Below, piece by piece: positions 7,914 through 14,382 of a stretch of 43,630 nt of DNA. Source of the DNA: Methylococcales bacterium (GTDB lineage: Bacteria > Pseudomonadota > Gammaproteobacteria > Methylococcales > Methylomonadaceae); the NCBI GenBank assembly GCA_003584865.1, contig QVQE01000095.1, forward strand, positions 1-43,630. Direction: 5' to 3'. Position numbers and translations under genes: made by a program. Below the pieces are notes generated by a model, which saw only the letters and a list, made by a program, of their open reading frames with translations, was not told where the DNA came from and searched no databases. Positions within the stretch are counted from its first letter, which is position 1; the number at the start of each line of letters is the position of its first letter.

Positions 7914-9563
7914 ATGAGTGAAGGTTTTCGCGGTTTTTTAAATAAAGAGCGTACGGTTGCCGCTCCGGGCTTTAACCGTTGGTTGGTACCTCCAGCGGCT
8001 TTGGCTATTCATTTGTGTATTGGCATGGCCTATGGCTTTTCGGTGTTTTGGTTGCCTCTGTCAAAAGCTTTGGGTGTTAAAGAAAGTATTGCCTGTGGGC
8101 CTGAGGTTGGCTTTTTTCAAGAACTCTTTGTGACCACGTGTGACTGGAAAATCTCTACCCTGGGCTGGATGTATACCCTGTTTTTTGTATTCTTAGGCTC
8201 CTCGGCTGCATTATGGGGTGGATGGTTAGAGCATGTCGGGCCACGTAAAGCCGCAGTTATTAGCGCTTTGTGCTGGTGTGGAGGCATGTTACTGTCAGCT
8301 CTGGGAATTTATTGGCATCAATTCTGGATCATGTTGCTGGGGTCGGGGGTTATTGGTGGCATAGGCTTAGGCTTGGGTTATATTTCTCCGGTATCAACAT
8401 TGATTAAGTGGTTTCCTGATCGTCGAGGCATGGCAACCGGTATGGCTATTATGGGCTTTGGTGGTGGAGCAATGATTGGCTCACCCTTGGCAACAGGGTT
8501 GATGAAATATTTTGCAACACCCACCGATGTCGGTGTTATGCAGACCTTTATGGTGATGGCAGGCATCTATTTCTTTTTTATGATGTCAGGTGCGTTAAGT
8601 TATCGGATTCCGGTTTCTGGATGGAAACCGCTGGGCTGGGTGCCCTCTACGGCTAAAAAGTCCAACCGTATGATTACAGAGCATCACGTTCATGTCAGTA
8701 ATATCTTCAAGATTAAACAATTCTGGCTGTTATGGGGGGTGTTATGCATGAATGTGAGTGCTGGAATCGGTGTGATTGGTATGTCATCCCCGATGTTACA
8801 AGAAGTTTTTGGTGGGCAGTTGATTGGGATCGCTAAAACCTATAATGAACTGGATAAGACGCAACTGGCGGCTATTGCCTCGGTGGCTGCGGGCTTTACG
8901 GCGCTACTTAGCTTATTTAATATTGGTGGACGGTTCTTCTGGGCAAGTTTATCCGACGGGTTGGGTCGTAAAACCACCTTCTTCATCTTTTTTATATTAG
9001 GCTGTTCGTTGTATTTTAGTGTTCCTACATTTGCTGGCTCTGGTAACAAACTGCTGTTTGTGTCTGCCTTTTGCGTGATCCTCAGTATGTATGGTGGGGG
9101 ATTTGCAACGGTTCCAGCCTATTTGGCGGATTTATTTGGTACGCAAATGGTCGGGGCTATTCACGGTCGCTTACTGACTGCATGGGCAACAGCGGGTATT
9201 TTAGGGCCAGTGATTGTTAATTATATGCGGGATTATCAATTAGGTTTAGGCTTGCCACGTGAGCAGGTTTATAACCAGACCATGATGATTCTGGCGGGCT
9301 TATTGTTAGTCGGGTTAATCTGTAACTTGTTAATCCGTCCAGTTGCCGATAAATGGTTTATGACAGCCAGTGAATTGGCTGATGAAAAACGCCATGCCAA
9401 AGAACATGTTATTGAGGAAGAAGTCGTGGGTTATGGTGAGGTGAGTGTGACTGAAACACCCACGCCCATTATTTTAGTCTGGTTAGCGTGGTCAATGGTT
9501 GCGGTGGCTTTGGGTTGGGGGATTTATAACACCTTAATCAACGCGGCCAAGTTCTTTAATTAA
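7914..9563 (+). CDS. OFA-family MFS transporter (oxalate/formate antiporter-like)
   Basis: A 549-aa inner-membrane carrier with 12 core TM segments plus an extra C-terminal hydrophobic segment (ILVWLAWSMVAVALGWGIY). Family features include the N-terminal AIHLCIGMAYGFSVFW segment, the loop-2/3 region with GPRKAA, the GYISPVSTLIKWFPDRRGMATG motif after TM5, and a second-half GGRFFWASLSDGLGRK. These match the oxalate:formate antiporter (OFA) branch. Two Cys residues in the TM1-2 loop (CGPEVGFF, TTCDW) recall OFA members with a longer first loop. The track start (GTG 7863) would add 17 polar residues; I prefer the ATG at 7914. Substrate is unknown: OFA proteins range from oxalate and formate to other monocarboxylates, and no oxalate catabolism gene is adjacent. 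Confidence 0.88.
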   Translation: MSEGFRGFLNKERTVAAPGFNRWLVPPAALAIHLCIGMAYGFSVFWLPLSKALGVKESIACGPEVGFFQELFVTTCDWKISTLGWMYTLFFVFLGSSAALWGGWLEHVGPRKAAVISALCWCGGMLLSALGIYWHQFWIMLLGSGVIGGIGLGLGYISPVSTLIKWFPDRRGMATGMAIMGFGGGAMIGSPLATGLMKYFATPTDVGVMQTFMVMAGIYFFFMMSGALSYRIPVSGWKPLGWVPSTAKKSNRMITEHHVHVSNIFKIKQFWLLWGVLCMNVSAGIGVIGMSSPMLQEVFGGQLIGIAKTYNELDKTQLAAIASVAAGFTALLSLFNIGGRFFWASLSDGLGRKTTFFIFFILGCSLYFSVPTFAGSGNKLLFVSAFCVILSMYGGGFATVPAYLADLFGTQMVGAIHGRLLTAWATAGILGPVIVNYMRDYQLGLGLPREQVYNQTMMILAGLLLVGLICNLLIRPVADKWFMTASELADEKRHAKEHVIEEEVVGYGEVSVTETPTPIILVWLAWSMVAVALGWGIYNTLINAAKFFN

Positions 9564-9772
9564 GAAGGATGTTTCCAACCAAGCCTTGATATTGATGGAA
9601 TGATGTTTATAGTGGTAACACCTTATTCATCATTCCCCAAACTAAACAAAATCAACAGCTTTTACACTTGCATTGATGATAAAATCAGGTGAAAGCCACT
9701 CATTAATACCTTAAATCAACACAAACAGAGCTTGTTGCAATAGTCATTTGTGTAATCAATTGGAGTAAAGCC
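9564..9772. other. Intergenic leader before VapB relic
   Basis: No gene or convincing terminator is visible after the MFS stop codon. The last 15 bases contain a good ribosome binding site (TTGGAGTAAAGCC) for the decayed antitoxin gene that follows, suggesting it was once expressed. Confidence 0.4.
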
Positions 9773-9999
9773 ATGACCACAATTACCCTAGATGACGCAT
9801 TAATCAATGAAGTTATTGCTGCAAGTCATGCTCAAAATGCCCAAGAAGCACTTATAAAAATAATAACCTTCTCTTACAGCAGCATAAACAAAAACCTGCG
9901 TTTTTCGAGCAACTCTGTTTGGCTGATGAGTCTTTAGATGATGAGCTAGCCTTATTGTTTGAACGAAACAAAGATACAGGTAGAGATATCGGATTATGA
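9773..9999 (+). pseudogene. VapB-type antitoxin relic (frameshifted)
   Basis: The first frame opens with MTTITLDDALINEVIAASHA, a ribbon-helix-helix-type antitoxin start, and continues to ALIKIIT. It then shifts: the same frame ends early after a nonsense tail of ~20 residues, while the next frame carries the expected C-terminal part (LQQHKQKPAFFEQLCLAD ... DELALLFERNKDTGRDIGL) to the stop at 9999. One frameshift near 9868-9880 would explain both. A good RBS (TTGGAG) precedes the ATG. The stop overlaps the toxin start (ATGA), the usual vapBC coupling. Too short for the ORF track. Confidence 0.72.
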
Positions 10000-10097
10000 A
10001 TTATCTAATTGATACCTGTGTATTATCCGAGTGCGTTAAAAAAACACCTAACCCTTTATTGCTGCAACAGCCTCCTAAATTAATTCTTCATATCTAA
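9996..10097 (+). pseudogene. VapC PIN-domain toxin, N-terminal stub
   Basis: MNYLIDTCVLSECVKK-TPNP is the classic first strand and helix of a VapC PIN nuclease, including the first catalytic Asp (residue 6). The frame ends after 33 codons, where an intact toxin would have ~130. Nothing recognisable as the remaining PIN domain follows: the downstream sequence switches to unrelated DNA and then to an FGE-gene 3' end. The stub overlaps the antitoxin relic by four bases. Confidence 0.75.
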
Positions 10098-10206
10098 AGT
10101 GTGCAAAGATTAATTTTATCAGATTTACTCCCGGGAGGTCATACAAACTCCCAGCATCAATATTTACTATCCGTGTCTGCTGACAGACTAGCTTTTGTGC
10201 ACTATC

Positions 10207-10230
10207 TTAGTGTCGCGGATTTAGATTTAC
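10207..10230 (+). repeat. 24-bp direct repeat, left copy
   Basis: TTAGTGTCGCGG-A-TTTAGATTTAC is repeated at 11995-12018 with one mismatch. The two copies flank the FGE-gene tail relic and the AbiE module, and the right copy lies just upstream of the TIR gene. The pair marks the edges of a rearranged or inserted ~1.8-kb segment. Confidence 0.75.
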
Positions 10231-10240
10231 CCATCACCCA

Positions 10241-10353
10241 CGTGGGCTTTCGTTTTTGCCTGAGGTCCATCAAGCCAGGTCAGGAAAAGGCTTAGCTCGG
10301 CGGGATCGCCGGGCAGTGCGACCGGAGGGAGCTTTAGTCATTTAAAGCAGGCG
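10241..10353 (+). pseudogene. Orphan 3' end of a diversified FGE-like gene
   Basis: These 113 bp match the 3' end of the second FGE-like gene (18143-18261) with about four mismatches, one missing 5-bp unit (GTCAG) and one single-base gap. The match starts at the constant VGFRFCLRSI codons directly after the last variable codon, runs through the hairpin, the stop codon and the trailing CATTTAAAGCAGGCG. Upstream, the remainder of the FGE gene is absent. The track ORF 10101..10295 is a chance fusion of unrelated DNA with this tail. It records a third copy of the FGE gene, now deleted, or a recombination scar. Confidence 0.85.
10295..10314 (+). other. Hairpin after VR tail, relic copy
   Basis: GCTCGGCG-GGAT-CGCCGGGC: an 8-bp stem (one G-T wobble) with a 4-nt loop, equivalent to the hairpin at 18202-18221. 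Position and geometry resemble the stem-loops found just 3' of variable repeats in DGR target genes. Confidence 0.65.
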
Positions 10354-10491
10354 CTTTGTTTTATAAGCGTTTTCTACAAAAGATCTTAACTTAATAACAG
10401 AGGTGTAGAGATCAATAACATTCAGTTAAGGGAATTTAGTATGCAGCGGAAATAAAATGATTGAGCAGCACTCACCATTAAATTACACTAA
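10354..10491. other. Leader region before AbiEi
   Basis: About 140 bp of AT-rich DNA without a gene. It must hold the AbiE promoter, but no convincing -35/-10 pair or clear repeat was identified. Confidence 0.3.
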
Positions 10492-11067
10492 GTGAAACTT
10501 AATGATGACTATAATCCCATGCAACCTCTACGACGTTTAATGCAAAACCTGGATAAATTGGCGAATGCTGAACATTATCTTTTCACACCTGATGATTTAA
10601 GGGCGCTTTTACCTGATTTAACCGATTCTGCTTTTAATACTCTTTTATGCCGTGTTAGTAAAGACCAACACTTAACCAGACTGTGTCGAGGACTCTATTT
10701 TTTTGAAAAAGTCGCGCCTATTTCTGGACTTTTATTATTTCATGCTGCCGCAAGATTACGCGCTGACTGCTTAAATTATATTAGTTTAGAAACGGTACTA
10801 AGTGATGCTGGGGTTATTTCTCAAATACCCATTAATCATATTACTGTTATGTCATCAGGACGTAGCAGTGTGATTTCTTGTGGTCGATGGGGAACCATTG
10901 AGTTTGTGCGTACCCGTCAAAAGCCTCAAGATTTAGAAAAGCTGATTTATTATGATGCCCGTTGCAAGTTATGGCGAGCGACCGTGCCACAAGCCCTGCG
11001 TGATATGCGAGTGACACATCGTAATACTGACTTAATAGATTGGAGTGTAGCTAATGAGTTTGTTTGA
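10492..11067 (+). CDS. abiEi: AbiEi-family antitoxin
   Basis: A 191-aa protein acting as antitoxin and transcriptional autoregulator of a type IV toxin-antitoxin/abortive-infection pair. Residues ~30-70 form a winged-helix-like region (LFTPDDLRALLP ... LLCRVSKDQHLTRLCRGLYFF). The remainder has the typical AbiEi core with SLETVLSDAGVI and a basic C-terminal part. The last 14 nt overlap the start of abiEii, the usual coupling. The track start is a GTG at 10492; an ATG at 10519 (MQPLRRLM) is also possible, and neither has a strong RBS. The family call is mainly supported by the partner gene. Confidence 0.82.
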   Translation: MKLNDDYNPMQPLRRLMQNLDKLANAEHYLFTPDDLRALLPDLTDSAFNTLLCRVSKDQHLTRLCRGLYFFEKVAPISGLLLFHAAARLRADCLNYISLETVLSDAGVISQIPINHITVMSSGRSSVISCGRWGTIEFVRTRQKPQDLEKLIYYDARCKLWRATVPQALRDMRVTHRNTDLIDWSVANEFV

Positions 11068-11950
11068 TCAATTGGTCGATGAAGCCTTACAAAATAGACG
11101 AGAATTAAATTCTTTACGTGTAGTTGTCGAAAAAGAATTGTTGCATCATGATATTTTGCGCGTGTTAAGTGAGTCTGGCTTATTGAGTCGACTCACTTTT
11201 ATTGGCGGGACTTGTTTACGTGCGTGTTATGGCTCAAACCGACTGAGTGAAGACTTGGACTTTACGGGAGGAACTGACTTTAAGCGAGATAGATTAATAA
11301 CTATGGCCGAAAGTCTGGTTACGAACATGATGACTAAATACGGTCTAGAAATTCAGGTAAGTGAACCTACACGAGAAAGTGGTAACGTAGATACTTGGAA
11401 ACTAAAAGTACAGACTCGCCCAGATAGAAAAGATTTACCAGCCCAACGTATTAATATCGACGTGTGCGCTATACCCAGTTATCAACCACACCCCATGCTG
11501 TTATTAAACCCTTATGGCGTTGAAATGGGTACGAGTGGTTTAATTTTACAAGTTGAGAGTAGAGAGGAAATTTTTACTGATAAGCTGTGCGCCTTTGCAC
11601 TTCGTCCAAACCGAATTAAAAACCGTGATTTATGGGATATAGCCTGGTTACATCAACAAGGTGTTAGACCACAAATGGATTTACTGGCAAAAAAACTGAT
11701 AGACCATAAAACGGACACACTACAGTTTGTAAACTTATTTGAAATACGGTCTGCGACACTTAAAAATGATCCCAAGGTAGCACTAGAGTTTAAAAAAGAA
11801 ATGAGACGTTTCTTACCGGCGGATTTAGTGACTCAAACCGCTGATCAACCCGTATTTTGGGGCGTTATGAGCCAAATTATTCATAACTTCTCTTTGCAAA
11901 TTCGACAGCATTTTTTGAATTCTGATTCTATCGATGCCTTTAAAATGTGA
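11054..11950 (+). CDS. abiEii: AbiEii nucleotidyltransferase toxin
   Basis: A 298-aa DNA polymerase beta-like nucleotidyltransferase, toxin of the AbiE system. The signature GGTCLRACYGSNRLSEDLDF at residues 51-70 has the GG, the Arg and the catalytic D-x-D (D67, D69). A second conserved block, EIFTDKLCAFALRP followed by NRDLWDIAWL (~175-200), matches the family's K...R.RD.yDl pattern. Known relatives attack tRNA 3' ends by nucleotide addition and cause growth arrest on phage infection. The ATG overlaps the antitoxin gene. Length is usual for the family. The module sits between the two 24-bp direct repeats. Confidence 0.92.
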   Translation: MSLFDQLVDEALQNRRELNSLRVVVEKELLHHDILRVLSESGLLSRLTFIGGTCLRACYGSNRLSEDLDFTGGTDFKRDRLITMAESLVTNMMTKYGLEIQVSEPTRESGNVDTWKLKVQTRPDRKDLPAQRINIDVCAIPSYQPHPMLLLNPYGVEMGTSGLILQVESREEIFTDKLCAFALRPNRIKNRDLWDIAWLHQQGVRPQMDLLAKKLIDHKTDTLQFVNLFEIRSATLKNDPKVALEFKKEMRRFLPADLVTQTADQPVFWGVMSQIIHNFSLQIRQHFLNSDSIDAFKM

Positions 11951-11994
11951 ATAGAACTACAACTGAGTTTGTGGTTTTACTAACCAAGCAATAT

Positions 11995-12018
11995 TTAGTG
12001 TCGCGGGTTTAGATTTAC
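11995..12018 (+). repeat. 24-bp direct repeat, right copy
   Basis: Second copy of TTAGTGTCGCGG-G-TTTAGATTTAC (23 of 24 identical to 10207-10230), 44 bp upstream of the TIR gene start. It may belong to the original promoter region of the TIR operon. Confidence 0.75.
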
Positions 12019-12061
12019 GTTAGAATTTCAAACGATTTATTAACCGTAAGAGCGCCTGTGA

Positions 12062-13399
12062 ATGACTTCAGAAACCAGCACTAAACGATTTCGTATTGCC
12101 TTTTCCTTTGCAGGAGAAAAGCGGGAGTTTGTCAAAGCTACCGCACAGATTTTGGCTAAGCGATTTGGTGAAGATAAGATTTTGTATGACAAATTTCATA
12201 TAGCGGAGTTTGCTGATGCAGATCTTGGTTTTATTCTGCCTGATCTATACAAAAACGATACCGACTTAATTGTTGCTGTATTTTGTCGCGATTATGAGAA
12301 AAAGCAGTGGTGCGGCTTGGAGTGGCGAGCTGTCTTCTCAATGATTAAAGAAAACCAGTCAAAAAAAGTTCTGCTTAGTCGTTTTGATCTGATGGATGGC
12401 AAAGGCTTATTTGGGCTTGCTGGTTTTATCGATTTAGACGATGAAAGACCTGAACAATTTGCCGCCCTGATTCTTCAACGTCTCGCTATTAATGAAAGAA
12501 AGCCCAAAGATCACTATACAAAGGATTGCACTGAAACAACTCAAGTGGGTGTAATTGATGTTACTCAAGATTCCTATGAAAGCCATAAGAATCTTGCTTT
12601 AGAGTTATTAGAAAATTCTGAATCCTATCTGACTGAATTGAAAGCACTTATGAAATGTGCAGATGCAACTGAAATTATAAATCGCTTTAGTCAGTGTAAG
12701 CCTGAAGATGTTAATGCTTTGTTTCTAGTTTCCCGTAAAGCCTTGAACAAAGTTCGTTTTGCTGATTTAAATGAGTCTGACAAACACGATGTAATTGAAG
12801 CGGTTACGGCTTTGTATCTGCTTGCTGCACTGCGTTTGGTTGATGTTGCATCAGCACAAAGTGGTTATGTTGTATTAGTACCCAGTAATGAACGCATATT
12901 ATGTGCGATTATTGCAACTGCGTTATTTGGAGGTAGTTTAAAAGTATTGCCAGATTACGATACACACCTTCCTGTCCCAGAGTATGCTTTTGAGATTAAT
13001 GTTCCAGCGGCTGGCGATTACGTGACAGAGAGTTTTGAACGAGCCATGTATGTTTCGATATTTAAAAATAATCGAAAAGTCGATCTCAGTGCACTTGATT
13101 CGCAGAAACTGAGTCAAGATGAAATCAGTGATTTGAATGCCAGATTAGAATCTTTACGCGATGTTCATGAGCAAAATTTATGTTTGGTAGTGACTGGAAA
13201 TACCATCTCAGCGGATAATGCTGTTCCAATTTCAAACACATATAAAGTACCAACATTTTTTCAGTCGGATGATACCGCCACCGTTGTATTGGGCATGCCT
13301 TATCAAGACTTGACCGCGAAAATCAAACAATTCTGGCAGGATCTTAATGAGCTTCGAAGTAAACACTTATCCCAATCATCTATTACAGGAGTGCAGTAG
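12062..13399 (+). CDS. TIR-like domain protein, first gene of the conflict operon
   Basis: A 445-aa protein with an N-terminal TIR-like domain at residues ~8-150. It has the opening strand RIAFSFAGEKREFV, a helix with QILAKRFGEDKILYD, a strand LIVAVFCRDYEKKQWC, and Glu87 in WCGLEW at the position of the catalytic Glu of TIR NADases. This suggests NAD+ cleavage as the effector, by family knowledge only. Residues ~165-445 do not match a domain I recognise: a helical part to ~260, then alternating strands and helices (e.g. GYVVLVPSNERILC, LCLVVTGNTIS) and an acidic end. The protein lacks TM segments. Its stop directly abuts the MoxR-type start, so the genes are surely cotranscribed. The ATG at 12062 is preceded by a modest purine stretch. 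Confidence 0.85.
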   Translation: MTSETSTKRFRIAFSFAGEKREFVKATAQILAKRFGEDKILYDKFHIAEFADADLGFILPDLYKNDTDLIVAVFCRDYEKKQWCGLEWRAVFSMIKENQSKKVLLSRFDLMDGKGLFGLAGFIDLDDERPEQFAALILQRLAINERKPKDHYTKDCTETTQVGVIDVTQDSYESHKNLALELLENSESYLTELKALMKCADATEIINRFSQCKPEDVNALFLVSRKALNKVRFADLNESDKHDVIEAVTALYLLAALRLVDVASAQSGYVVLVPSNERILCAIIATALFGGSLKVLPDYDTHLPVPEYAFEINVPAAGDYVTESFERAMYVSIFKNNRKVDLSALDSQKLSQDEISDLNARLESLRDVHEQNLCLVVTGNTISADNAVPISNTYKVPTFFQSDDTATVVLGMPYQDLTAKIKQFWQDLNELRSKHLSQSSITGVQ

Positions 13400-14380
13400 A
13401 TGCTCCCACCCACTATGAAAACCATTAACCCGTTTATCGATTTAATACCAGAAACAACTGAGACATTAACGCCCAGCAACCGCTTTCCAGCTGCCGGTCA
13501 CCTATGGAGCAAGCCGGAAATTGATGCCCTGATTTTTGCCTTTGCTGCTCGACGACCCTTATTAGTCCGTGGTGAAGCAGGGAGTGGTAAGAGTCAAATA
13601 GCGCGAGCGGCGGCACAGCACCTGAAAACAAATGAACCCTTGGTTGAAGTGATTCATCCACGCTTTGAAGCACTGGATTTATTATACCGCGTTGATGTCG
13701 TTGAGCGTTTGGCAGATGCACAAATCCAGGATCTTGACAAAACCAATGAACGGTATGTTAAGCGTGGACGGCTTTGGGAAGCACTGGCGCAGATGGACAA
13801 AGACCCAGACTGTATTCCGGTACTTCTGATTGACGAAATCGATAAAGCCGATGCCGATCTACCCAATGCCTTGTTGGATGTGTTGGGTAACCGCAGTTTT
13901 GACGTACCCCCTTTAAACAATCGCACGATTCATGCACCCGATCAACGCTGGCCGTTGATTATTATTACCACCAACGAAGAGCGCGAATTGCCACCCGCTT
14001 TTATTCGTCGCTGTGCTGTACTTAATCTCAATCCACCAAAGGATGATAAGCCGTTTATTGAGTGGTTGATTCAGCGGGGCAAGGTGCATAACCATTTGAT
14101 TATTGAAGAAGCGGCTCGCCAAACAGCCGCCGAACAGGTTCTGGAAGATCGTAAAGCTGCGGAACAGGCGGGCTATCCCAAAGTGGGCTTGGCTGAATAT
14201 ATAGATTTGCTCACCGCGCTGCATGAACTGATGCAGACAAGAAGCGGCAAAGCGCCTCATAAAAGTCAACTAGACTGGTTGAATCAAATAAGCCCTTATG
14301 CCTTGGTCAAACACGCGGAACAAAATCAGGGGCGTTCCCCGGTGATACCCTCAGCGGCTACCCCGTCAGAGGCTGATTAA
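13400..14380 (+). CDS. MoxR-type AAA+ ATPase
   Basis: A 326-aa AAA+ ATPase. Walker A is GEAGSGKS (58-65), Walker B VLLIDEID (141-148), sensor-1 ITTNEER near 189-195, and an Arg-finger-like FIRRC follows (~201-205). MoxR proteins act as chaperone-like rings with vWA-domain partners, which fits the next gene. The C-terminal ~100 residues form a helical lid and a low-complexity tail. The ATG follows the TIR stop with no gap; an AGGAG sits 9 nt upstream inside the TIR gene. The following gene starts 2 nt after this stop. Inferred role: ATP-driven switch coupling the FGE/vWA sensor to the TIR effector. Confidence 0.92.
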   Translation: MLPPTMKTINPFIDLIPETTETLTPSNRFPAAGHLWSKPEIDALIFAFAARRPLLVRGEAGSGKSQIARAAAQHLKTNEPLVEVIHPRFEALDLLYRVDVVERLADAQIQDLDKTNERYVKRGRLWEALAQMDKDPDCIPVLLIDEIDKADADLPNALLDVLGNRSFDVPPLNNRTIHAPDQRWPLIIITTNEERELPPAFIRRCAVLNLNPPKDDKPFIEWLIQRGKVHNHLIIEEAARQTAAEQVLEDRKAAEQAGYPKVGLAEYIDLLTALHELMQTRSGKAPHKSQLDWLNQISPYALVKHAEQNQGRSPVIPSAATPSEAD

Positions 14381-14382
14381 GC

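Noticed and set aside
10101-10295. 64-aa ORF ending in GFRFCLRSIKPGQ
   Set aside because: Only its last ~18 codons are homologous to anything here: the tail of the FGE-like genes. The rest is unrelated DNA after the VapC stub, so it is a relic fusion rather than a gene.
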